Shown here piece after piece: positions 56,407-64,000 of a stretch of 64,000 nucleotides of DNA. The stretch lies in NCBI GenBank assembly GCA_002070115.1, contig MWCO01000006.1:62001-126000 (forward strand), read 5' to 3'. The translations under genes were made by a program, and so were the position numbers. Origin of the DNA: Deltaproteobacteria bacterium ADurb.Bin207. Its GTDB lineage: Bacteria; Myxococcota_A; Polyangia; Polyangiales; Polyangiaceae. The notes beneath the pieces were generated by a model. It worked only from the letters and a program-made list of their open reading frames with translations, did no database searches and was not told the origin of the DNA. How positions within the stretch are numbered: the stretch's first letter is position 1; every line of letters begins with the position of its first letter.

Positions 56407-56985
56407 ATGACGATGCCCCTCACCAGCCCTTTCACCGCCTGTTCCGTGCCAGGATCCACGCGGGATTTCATCGCGCAACGACGAGCGTTGCCCTGGTTCC
56501 ACCATGGGGTTTTGCATCTATTCATCGACCACTGCCAAAAGGCTTGCGTGGGAGACCTTCCCTTCCTCTCCTACGAACTCGGAACGCGTCCGATCGCCGG
56601 ACCTTTGCAACAACCCCTGCTCACCCAAACCCACGCCATCGTCGAAGCAAACCTTGCCCCGACATGGACCCATCGCGGCTTCGTCCAACCGCGCCGAAAA
56701 TGGCATCGTGTCGCGAATTGGATGGGCTTTCGCGAAATCACTTTTCCCGAAGATCCCCTCTTCCACCAACGATTCCGCGTAACGTCGTCCAGCCCCAACC
56801 CCCACCAGCAGCTTCACGACGGCCTCCGGCGCGCTTTGCTCGATACGCGCCTTATCTCTCTGGCCTGGTCCGAAACAAGGGTAGCCATCCATCGTCCCGG
56901 GCCGCTGAGCCAAGAAAAAAGGGAATCATTTCAACATAGTAGCATTAAGTTGCTCACTTCCTTCCTGCCCTGCCCCCCTGCATAA
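56407..56985 (+). CDS. Hypothetical protein
   Basis: 192 residues from the ATG at 56407 (a second ATG at 56413). No signal peptide. The sequence is a mix of beta strands and helices: FYSY-type GDLPFLSYELGTRP, WHRVANWMGFREITFPEDPLF, FRVTSSSPNPHQQLHDGLRRALLD and LAWSETRVAIHRPGPLS. Hydrophobic patches and the WHxxANWxGF stretch suggest a folded domain rather than a random frame. I do not recognise the family. The rhodanese gene follows 55 bases later. Confidence 0.6.
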   Translation: MTMPLTSPFTACSVPGSTRDFIAQRRALPWFHHGVLHLFIDHCQKACVGDLPFLSYELGTRPIAGPLQQPLLTQTHAIVEANLAPTWTHRGFVQPRRKWHRVANWMGFREITFPEDPLFHQRFRVTSSSPNPHQQLHDGLRRALLDTRLISLAWSETRVAIHRPGPLSQEKRESFQHSSIKLLTSFLPCPPA

Positions 56986-57040
56986 AAACATTCGACCGCC
57001 CCACCTTGCCACGACCCGTTGCCTGCCCAAGAAGGCAGCC

Positions 57041-57406
57041 ATGGAGCCCTGGATCGTTCCCCTTTTCGTCGTGATCGCCCTGCTTTTGCTGTGGAAAATG
57101 GCGGGAGCTTATCGTTCTCCCAAACAACTCCAAGCCATTGCGGAAGCCTTGCGCTCGGGTGCCACGCTCATCGATGTTCGCTCCGAAGCCGAGTTTGCCT
57201 CGGGTCATCTTCCAGGGGCCATCCATATCCCCGTCAACGATCTTCATCCCGAACGGCTGAAGGACAAAACCAGACCGGTCGTGGTTTATTGCGCTTCCGG
57301 CGCGCGAAGCGCCTATGCCGCGAAAACCTTGCGAAAAGCAGGCTTCACGGCCCTCGACCTCGGCCCCATGTTCAACGGCAGAAAAGTGCTTCCGCAATCC
57401 CCCTGA
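57041..57406 (+). CDS. Membrane-anchored rhodanese-like sulfurtransferase domain
   Basis: A 121-residue protein with one N-terminal membrane helix (about 4-23) and a single rhodanese domain: LIDVRSEAEFASGHLPGAIHIPVNDL and YCASGARSAYAAKTLRKAGF. The active-site Cys (VVVYCASGAR) is present, so sulfur transfer or thiol redox at the membrane is possible. The domain faces the cytoplasm or periplasm depending on helix orientation, which I cannot decide. Confidence 0.88.
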   Translation: MEPWIVPLFVVIALLLLWKMAGAYRSPKQLQAIAEALRSGATLIDVRSEAEFASGHLPGAIHIPVNDLHPERLKDKTRPVVVYCASGARSAYAAKTLRKAGFTALDLGPMFNGRKVLPQSP

Positions 57407-57593
57407 ACATCCTTTCGATTTGACGGCGAATCATCTCGAGAGCGCCGCCGCCGTCGCGACCCCAAAAGCCCCTATACCATTGTTTTTACAACATTTTCCC
57501 CTTGTCGACCGACTTCCCAAGGAACAACCAAGATTTGCTTGTGTCCGTGGTCTTACCGTTCCGGTACGCTAGAGCCATTGGAGGGTCCATCTC

Positions 57594-60500
57594 ATGCCAT
57601 CGTGTTCTCGAATCGTGCATTCGGTTCTCGTTGTCTTCCTGTTGCTCATCATCGGTTCGTGCGGACCGAAACAATCATTGGCTCCCCAATCCCAAACATT
57701 CGGTGAAATTCGGGCGATCCGAGGCGCCATCACGGTAGCACCCGCCGGTGCCTCCTCTCGATCGATACTACCTCGTGAACGCCTCACCGATGGTTCCACC
57801 ATCGAAGTTGCCCCCAACGCTCTAGCATGGCTTCGTCGCGATGGCGGTTCCACCGTGCTCCTGCGAGGTCCGGCCACGGTCGTATTTGGTGTCGATGATA
57901 TCCATGTAAAAAAGGGTCAGGTCTTCATCGACTCTCCCGATGATCAGGTCACGACCATCACGTCTGCGGTGGGCTCGTTATACCTATCCCGTGTGCGCGC
58001 GAGTCTCGAGATAGGCGAGGAAACCGAGGCTTATGTATTGTCCGGAGAAGTGCGGACGCCGGATGGAATCCGGGCGGGGCCCGGCGAGCGTATGTCACTC
58101 GCTCGGGATCGTAAGCCATTGGTGCAACCGGCGCTCGCGTGGGTAGACTGGACAGGAGGTCTGGCCACGACGGATCGAGGCGCGGAGCCTGCTCCTTTTG
58201 GGGTAGGGACGGTGGGAGCGCGTTTGCCGGGAGAACAAGGGCAGCCTCGTACGCCTCTTGCCATTCGTCGCATGGAAGTGCGCGTATCGGTCGAAGGAGA
58301 TCTTGCGATCACGGAAGTCGATCAGATGTTTTTCAACGGGGCATCGCAAACCGTGGAAGGCGTTTACACGTTTCGTGTTCCCATCGGCGCATCGTTGACT
58401 CGCTTTGGCGTAGATCGAGAAGGTGTCATCGTCTGGGGTCGCGTCAAGGAAAAAATGGCGGCCGCGGCTCAATACGCTTCCCATGTTTATGAAGGTTCCA
58501 AGGAAGACCCGGCTTTGCTCGAGTGGGACTCCCCTGGAGTCTATCGCACTCGTCTTTACCCGATTGCTGCCGGCGCTACCCGTCGTGTCGTGGTTCGTTA
58601 TACGCAATGGCTTGGACGCACGGGAAGCCGTGGTGAGCGACGTTTGTACACGTTTCCGATGGCCGCGGAAGGCGCGGAAGAGACTCTTCCTCATATCGAA
58701 TTTTTCGGAGCGACCTTCGACTTGGGTCGAGCGGGGGCGAAAGAGGTTCGCACGGGAATGCAAGGTGTGATCGAGAAGGATAAGGTTGTGATTCGCGCTC
58801 ACGATTTGGTGCCCCGCGCGGATCTTGCGGTGGAATTATTCGACGATGGGGCGAAGGGTTCACAAGCCTACCTTGCCCCGCATACGGTGGATTTCGAATT
58901 GGTTGCGCCCACGGATCGGGCGGAAGCGAGAAAACGAGCGATCGAGGAGGCTTCTTATCTGGCGATCCCCATTCGCGCCTCGGATATTCCAAAACAGGAA
59001 GGGGGACTCGACCTCGTCATGGTGGTGGATAGCTCCGCGGGTATGGATAACGCCTCGATGGTGGTGACCCGAGCGGCGGTTCATGCGCTTTTGTCACACC
59101 TGGGCGAGCAAGATCGCGCCCTGCTCGTTGCCGGGGATACCACGTTACGTCCTGTGGTTCGCGGCTGGGATAAGCTTCGTCCGGTGACCGAAGCGGTTCG
59201 CAAAGACGCTTCGATCGGGCTTGCCACGCTGGAGCGGGGGGGCGCCACGGATTTGGGGGCAATGATTGCGCAAGCCGCAGCAAGCTTGGATCCCGCGCGT
59301 CGGGGGGTTCTGATCTACATCGGTGATGGTAAACCCACCGTGGGGGAACTGGCTCTGGTGGACTTGAAAGAGCGGCTTGCCAAACTTCCGCGCCCTGTCC
59401 GCACTTTCGGGCTGGGCGTTGGGCAAGATGCGGATATGTCTATTATCGAAGGGCTGGTGGAGGCCGGGTTCGCGGAACGGTTGGATGACGCCGCCGACGC
59501 GGCTCGAACCGCCTTGCGATTGCTCGAAGAAGCGGAACGCCCCGCCTGGCTCGGCGTGAACGTGGACCTGGGGCCCGCTGTCGAACGGCTCGTACCCCGC
59601 GAACTCAAAACCCTCATCGCCGACGAAAGCGTCATCGTCGTGGGCCGACTCACCGGTGATCCCCCCAAAACCATCCGAATTACCACGCCCGCGGGGGATA
59701 ACACCCTCGCCATTAGCCCTCAACGTCTCGCGGATTTTGGTGACTTACAAGCTCGCTGGTCCACGGGCCGGTTGCGGCAATTGCTCGCGGACGGTGTGGG
59801 AAGAGCCGCACTCGTCGATCTCGGCGTTCGCGGTGGGATCATCACACCATACACATCGCTCTATGTGCCAACAACTCAGGAAATGTCGTCGGATGAGTTG
59901 GAGCAGCTTCGAAAAAATCAGCGAAATCTCGACAAAAACCCCCGTGGCGCCCTGCTTCCCACCGAACCGGAAAGCAAGTATGCCTGGCTTAACTCGTTGC
60001 TGCTTGCCGGATGCCAGTCGAAATCGGAAAAGACGGCCACCATGGAAGCGGCGCCGCTCGCCGAGGTGGCGCCCGGCGACATCCCGGAGACCGTAAAACT
60101 CGAGCAACAGCAGGATTATGCCGAAAAGAAGGCCGAGGAGGGCAGTGGGCGACGCAAAAGCTCGACATTCGCAGCTAGAGGGCCCACTGACTCAAGCGGC
60201 GAGACGGCGAAGGTCAGTGCGCTAAGCGAGAAGGACCGTGGAGGTGCCCCGTCACCGCCACCCCAAGCCCAACCAGCACCCCTGTCCACCACCACCGCCG
60301 AGGCGGTAGCCGGATCTGCCATACAAACAGGTTCCGACAACGACGACAAAACGGCTGATTCGATGCTCGGCATTATGAATATCGGAGCAGGCGGCGGAGG
60401 CAAAGGAGAAGGCATCGGTCAAGGGTTTGGTTCCGGACATGGGCGGCTGGGAGGTTCGCACCAGAGCCAATCCGGCAAGGTGAAAATGGATGTCGCTGAC

Positions 60501-62228
60501 GCCACCGGTCCGCTTCCCAGGCCCGTCATCGAACGAATCTTCCGCCAAAACTACGGGGCCTTTCGCATGTGTTACGAAACGGGGCTCCAATCCAATCCCA
60601 ACCTCCGTGGACGCATCAACCTACGTTTCGACATTGGCGCCGACGGCTCCCTATCCAACATAAGGGATGCGGATACGGGATTTCCCGATGCTGGTGTCGT
60701 TTCCTGCGTATTGCGAGCGTGTGAGCGACTGTCGTTTCCTGCCTCTTCGGGACCGGTTGCCGCGACGTATACCATCACTTTCTCTCCCCCCGAAGGTTTG
60801 GTAAAACCATCGCAACCCCTGAATATCCATCAGTTTATTGTCAACCTCAACCTCCCCCACCAGGTAGTTCCTTGCGCGCAAGGGTCCAAGCTCCCCCTGG
60901 CGGATCGTGTGGCCCTATGGCGTGAACGGCTCGGAAACGCAAGGGGCGAGCCGCAGGCCGTCGCTTCCGTCTACCACCAAGCCATCAATCAGTGTGAAGC
61001 ATCCGCGTGGCCGGAACGAAGCCGGCTTCTGTCCATGATGCTCGATGCCTTGCCTACCGTGGAAAAACGAGTTGCGCTCTGGAGGCTCATGCAAGCCCAA
61101 CGAAGCGTGGCGGATTCACTTTACCGCGGCATCTTGTCACGCATCCGCAAAACCGACGAGATGCGACAATTGCATCAAGCGCTTGGCCTGCGCTCCGTCG
61201 ACCCTGGATTGCTCGAGGAATTGATGAAAAAAGAGCCCAATCCGGCGGCTCGGGCCGTCATGCTTCGAGACCTTCGCCTTCAATGGCCAGATGATTCAAC
61301 CCTTTCGCTCGCACTTCTTCACGCCCTGGAAGATGCCAACGACGATAGCGCGGCTCGTGTTTTGGGCCGCCAACTGCGCAACCGCCCTGATGCAGATGCC
61401 CACGTGCTCACCGAAGTGGGCGAACTTTACTTGCGGCTTGCCAAGCGATCAGCGTCGAAAGAGCTGGCATCGGAAGACGAGGCGGAAGCACGAAGAGCTT
61501 TCGGCGAAATCGTCGAATATTCACCCGACGAGCCTGTGGCAAGACGCAGGCTGGGGGATCTGCTTCGGAGCCATGGTTGGTTTGCGGAAGCGGCGCGGCA
61601 ATACGAAACCCTGGCCCGGCTCGCGCCGGACGAAACCGGGGTCTTTTTGCTCCAAGCCTCGGCGGCCCAGGGGCTTGGCAAGCTCGACGAAGCCGTACGA
61701 TGGGCTGAAAAAGCGAGTAACGACGGGGCTCCGGGGGGTGATGCACAAGGGCTGGCCCGCACCGCGCGCTCTCTTGCCGCGGTTTTCCTTGCCTGGGGAC
61801 GAGTGCAAGCCGCAGCGGAAAACCGGAATGACGAATTCGAATTGCTTCGACAACGCACCATGCGGCTGCTTTCCCAAGACGATCGTTCCGAAAACACCGC
61901 GCGCGCCGTGCTGGTATGGTCCCATCCCGAACTGCATCCCACGCTGTGGAGCAACGCTCTCGGCTCGATGATGCCAGCGCCCGAAGGCGACATGACCTTG
62001 GGCCTTTCCCAGGTCATCCTGCCGCGAAGAGATGGAATGGTACTAGAAATTCGTATTGAAAAACGCGATCTTACAAACATCGCCCGCCTCGGGGCCCAGG
62101 CTCTTCTCACCGTTATCTTCCAAGAGGGCAAAGCCGACGAAAAAGTCGTTCGGGTGCCCGTCGTCTTCAACCCCGAAGGTCCTGCCGCACTCCGCTTCCG
62201 CGTCGACGGAATGGAGGTGAAGCCATGA
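57594..62228 (+). CDS. Giant lipoprotein: FecR-like, VIT, VWA, AgmX/PglI-type and TPR domains
   Basis: A 1544-residue protein with GGAGG ahead of the ATG. Lipoprotein signal (lipid Cys 23, LIIGSC), FecR-like domain (about 36-185), VIT domain (about 220-356) and VWA domain (about 471-645). The VWA metal site reads D479-S-S-A-G483 where DxSxS is usual, so the last Ser is lost. Later come a Pro/Ser/Gly linker, an AgmX/PglI C-terminal-type domain (about 975-1065, MCYETGLQSNPNLRGRINLRFDIGADG) and helical TPR-like repeats (about 1080-1440). A final beta-rich part ends the protein. The AgmX/PglI name comes from Myxococcus motility proteins. It overlaps the next gene by 4 bases. Confidence 0.88.
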   Translation: MPSCSRIVHSVLVVFLLLIIGSCGPKQSLAPQSQTFGEIRAIRGAITVAPAGASSRSILPRERLTDGSTIEVAPNALAWLRRDGGSTVLLRGPATVVFGVDDIHVKKGQVFIDSPDDQVTTITSAVGSLYLSRVRASLEIGEETEAYVLSGEVRTPDGIRAGPGERMSLARDRKPLVQPALAWVDWTGGLATTDRGAEPAPFGVGTVGARLPGEQGQPRTPLAIRRMEVRVSVEGDLAITEVDQMFFNGASQTVEGVYTFRVPIGASLTRFGVDREGVIVWGRVKEKMAAAAQYASHVYEGSKEDPALLEWDSPGVYRTRLYPIAAGATRRVVVRYTQWLGRTGSRGERRLYTFPMAAEGAEETLPHIEFFGATFDLGRAGAKEVRTGMQGVIEKDKVVIRAHDLVPRADLAVELFDDGAKGSQAYLAPHTVDFELVAPTDRAEARKRAIEEASYLAIPIRASDIPKQEGGLDLVMVVDSSAGMDNASMVVTRAAVHALLSHLGEQDRALLVAGDTTLRPVVRGWDKLRPVTEAVRKDASIGLATLERGGATDLGAMIAQAAASLDPARRGVLIYIGDGKPTVGELALVDLKERLAKLPRPVRTFGLGVGQDADMSIIEGLVEAGFAERLDDAADAARTALRLLEEAERPAWLGVNVDLGPAVERLVPRELKTLIADESVIVVGRLTGDPPKTIRITTPAGDNTLAISPQRLADFGDLQARWSTGRLRQLLADGVGRAALVDLGVRGGIITPYTSLYVPTTQEMSSDELEQLRKNQRNLDKNPRGALLPTEPESKYAWLNSLLLAGCQSKSEKTATMEAAPLAEVAPGDIPETVKLEQQQDYAEKKAEEGSGRRKSSTFAARGPTDSSGETAKVSALSEKDRGGAPSPPPQAQPAPLSTTTAEAVAGSAIQTGSDNDDKTADSMLGIMNIGAGGGGKGEGIGQGFGSGHGRLGGSHQSQSGKVKMDVADATGPLPRPVIERIFRQNYGAFRMCYETGLQSNPNLRGRINLRFDIGADGSLSNIRDADTGFPDAGVVSCVLRACERLSFPASSGPVAATYTITFSPPEGLVKPSQPLNIHQFIVNLNLPHQVVPCAQGSKLPLADRVALWRERLGNARGEPQAVASVYHQAINQCEASAWPERSRLLSMMLDALPTVEKRVALWRLMQAQRSVADSLYRGILSRIRKTDEMRQLHQALGLRSVDPGLLEELMKKEPNPAARAVMLRDLRLQWPDDSTLSLALLHALEDANDDSAARVLGRQLRNRPDADAHVLTEVGELYLRLAKRSASKELASEDEAEARRAFGEIVEYSPDEPVARRRLGDLLRSHGWFAEAARQYETLARLAPDETGVFLLQASAAQGLGKLDEAVRWAEKASNDGAPGGDAQGLARTARSLAAVFLAWGRVQAAAENRNDEFELLRQRTMRLLSQDDRSENTARAVLVWSHPELHPTLWSNALGSMMPAPEGDMTLGLSQVILPRRDGMVLEIRIEKRDLTNIARLGAQALLTVIFQEGKADEKVVRVPVVFNPEGPAALRFRVDGMEVKP

Positions 62229-64000
62229 GTACCCGAATTTTTCACGTTACCAGGTGGTTGTGGCTCACCCTGCTTGTCGTATTTGCCTCTTGCAAAAAAG
62301 ACGGAACCATCGAAGCCTCCGTCGCGGACCTGCAGGTCGTTCACGAAGGCGTCTCGCTGAACGGCAGTGATCGGCTTCAAACCCACCGCGTGGGGGATGC
62401 GGGGGTCATCGAAACCAAGCCTGAGGGGCGAGCCCGCCTGCGTCTTGACGATGGCACGGTGGCGATCGTGGATGGAAATACCAAGGTGACGCTGACCGCG
62501 GGAACGCTTCGACTCGAGCGGGGGCGTCTGTTTCTCGTAGGTGCCATCGGAGCCCGGACGACCATCGAATTGGGGGAGGCTTCGGCGATCATGACAGGCG
62601 GTCACGCGGGTATCGAGCGCGATGCCCAGGACACGAAAAAAGCGTCCGTCTACGCTGCTTCCGGAGAGCTTGTGGTGCAGGCGGCGGGCAAGGACCACAC
62701 CGTGCAAACGGGGGAAACGGCTTCCATCGAAGGGACCGTGGTCAAAGTCGCGCCAGCCCGCGTTTTTGACGATTGGACGGGAGGACTGGTAGCGCCTTGG
62801 AGCGCGACCGGGTCGATGCGTCGGGCGGTGGGAACCTTATGGGGCAGCTCGGGGGCCACAGTCGGCGATCCAGGATCACCCTTGACCCTTCGATCACAAA
62901 ACGTTGCGGCTACTGTGATTGGGGAAACGGCGTCCACGGTCGTGCATTCGACGTTTTTCCATGCGGGAAGCGAGCCTGTGTGGGGAGATTTTCGCATGGC
63001 GCTACCCGCGGGAGCGATCGTATCCGGATTTGCCGCGGGAGTGGGTGATTCTCTTCGTGAAGGCCGTATCGGGTTGAAAGACACGAATTTCTCGGCAACG
63101 ACTTCGGAACCGACGCTCGAATGGGCGGGCGATGGCTGGGTTCGTGGCACGTTGCGGGGTATTTCCCCCGGGTCCGTGGTGCATGTGGTGGTGCGCTATG
63201 CGCAATGGTTGCCGCGTCGCAAAACCAACGATGGCGTGGTGGTGGAGTATCGGTTCCCGCTCGCTTCCGATGCGGAGCCTCCGTTGATTGGTGAATTCTC
63301 GGTGCAGGTGGATACCACGGTGACGCCTCCCCGTTCGATTCGCTGTGGCCATGGGGCGACCGTCGAAAACGGCGTTGTGATGCTGCGCAAGTCGGACTTC
63401 CGCCCTTCGGCGGACTTCGTGGTGGAGCTGGAGATGGCGCCTGATAAAAGCCCGGCACGGCTTTATATGGCGGAGGGCGACGACGATGATGAAGCAGGCT
63501 CTTACGTCCTCGTTCGGGCGGAGGCACCGGAGCCCGAGCGAAAGCGGGGTGCTCGGCTTGCGATCGTCCTGGATACTTCTTCGAGCATGGATGCGGGAGC
63601 TTTCGATGCGGCAAGAAATTTCGTGGAAACCTTGGTTCGTTCCCTGGGTCCCAACGACCAGGCGGTGGTGTTGGGCGCCAACATTGCCGCGCAATCCGTG
63701 GGGCCGGAAGCGATCGGCGCCATGGATGAAGCGCGTCAAAAAGCGGTGATCACAGCGCTCGGGGGTCTCGAACCCGCTGGTGCTTCCGACCTCGGACTGG
63801 CCATCGAAGCCGCCGCGGATCGTCTCGATCCCAAAGACCCCGCGGGCCTGGTCGTCTATGTAGGAGATGGCTGGCCTTCCGTGGGGGATCTGCAAGCAAG
63901 GGAAATCAGAGCGCGTCTGGCGCGTCGAACCGGAGGATCCCCACGGCTCGGCGCGATATCCGTGGGTTCGCGCTCGAATCGCTTTGGTCTCATGGCGCTG
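62225..64000 (+). CDS. FecR/VIT/VWA lipoprotein, cut by the window end
   Basis: The frame is open from the ATG at 62225 (ATGA overlap with the previous stop) to the last base, 592 residues. The layout copies the upstream gene: lipoprotein signal with Cys 23 (VVFASC), FecR-like domain (GRARLRLDDGTVAIVDGNTK), VIT-like domain (about 190-350) and VWA domain from about 436. Here the metal site is complete (LDTSSSMD, DxSxS), followed by GASDLGLAIEAAADRLD and VVYVGDGWPS. The C-terminal half lies outside the window. Confidence 0.88.
   Translation, partial: MSTRIFHVTRWLWLTLLVVFASCKKDGTIEASVADLQVVHEGVSLNGSDRLQTHRVGDAGVIETKPEGRARLRLDDGTVAIVDGNTKVTLTAGTLRLERGRLFLVGAIGARTTIELGEASAIMTGGHAGIERDAQDTKKASVYAASGELVVQAAGKDHTVQTGETASIEGTVVKVAPARVFDDWTGGLVAPWSATGSMRRAVGTLWGSSGATVGDPGSPLTLRSQNVAATVIGETASTVVHSTFFHAGSEPVWGDFRMALPAGAIVSGFAAGVGDSLREGRIGLKDTNFSATTSEPTLEWAGDGWVRGTLRGISPGSVVHVVVRYAQWLPRRKTNDGVVVEYRFPLASDAEPPLIGEFSVQVDTTVTPPRSIRCGHGATVENGVVMLRKSDFRPSADFVVELEMAPDKSPARLYMAEGDDDDEAGSYVLVRAEAPEPERKRGARLAIVLDTSSSMDAGAFDAARNFVETLVRSLGPNDQAVVLGANIAAQSVGPEAIGAMDEARQKAVITALGGLEPAGASDLGLAIEAAADRLDPKDPAGLVVYVGDGWPSVGDLQAREIRARLARRTGGSPRLGAISVGSRSNRFGLMAL

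Noticed and set aside
1-64000. Mobile element, prophage or CRISPR array
   Set aside because: No transposase, integrase, phage structural gene, att-like pair beside the tRNA, or regular spaced repeat was found.

Overview
This 64 kb window looks like part of a chromosome from a moderately GC-rich member of the Myxococcota (former deltaproteobacteria). I infer this from several features: a DUF4912 protein beside a GH57 glycogen-branching enzyme, an AgmX/PglI-type C-terminal domain, several Ser/Thr kinases and a pseudokinase, many lipoproteins with Asp/Thr- or Gly-rich linkers and Cys-rich segments, a sulfatase-modifying-factor-like lipoprotein, a B12-dependent ribonucleotide reductase and a PurS-PurS-PurL fusion. 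I cannot place it more finely without database searches. There is no phage, transposon, integron or CRISPR array. One RNA gene is present, a tRNA-Cys.

Layout. 1-938: end of an ABC-2 permease coupled to a membrane protein. 943-2627: PAP2 phosphatase and methyltransferase. 2640-3718: a carbohydrate-binding lipoprotein whose signal peptide and body lie in different frames. 3809-5516: histidine kinase and lone receiver. 5566-8543: DUF2085 protein and a membrane protein with a decayed NtrC-like AAA+ domain. 8597-13636: glycogen block (DUF4912/GASE-repeat protein, GH57 branching enzyme, glycogen synthase). 13849-18510: surface lipoproteins. 18529-22327: purQ and purL. 22486-25915: small secreted protein, cyclase-family hydrolase, inositol-phosphatase-like enzyme and Mpl. 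26161-28325: acetyltransferase and a VKOR-DsbA disulfide enzyme. 28496-32602: envelope operon (CpoB-like, LysM, kinase, peptidyl-prolyl isomerase). 32692-37752: nrdJ, an aspartoacylase-like enzyme and a lipoprotein. 37773-42787: accC, xseA, dus and a hypothetical gene. 42916-45448: pseudokinase and tRNA-Cys. 45577-48745: zinc-ribbon protein, LutA and a LutB-LutC fusion, all overlapping. 48742-51946: metallophosphoesterase and kinase-propeller. 52145-56075: hemB, recA and comM. 56407-64000: hypothetical gene, rhodanese and two tandem VIT/VWA lipoproteins, the second cut by the window edge.

The most unusual signals are: (i) a C-terminal GASE repeat with a dominant 8-residue step in the glycogen-linked DUF4912 protein; (ii) a dispersed AT-rich motif, TAAC-N4-TGAATTTAT-like, found nine times in intergenic DNA; (iii) the split lipoprotein at about 2640-3718; (iv) degenerate signalling proteins (AAA+ and pseudokinase); (v) a LutB-LutC fusion coupled to a small zinc-ribbon protein; and (vi) paired FecR/VIT/VWA lipoproteins that differ at the metal-binding site.
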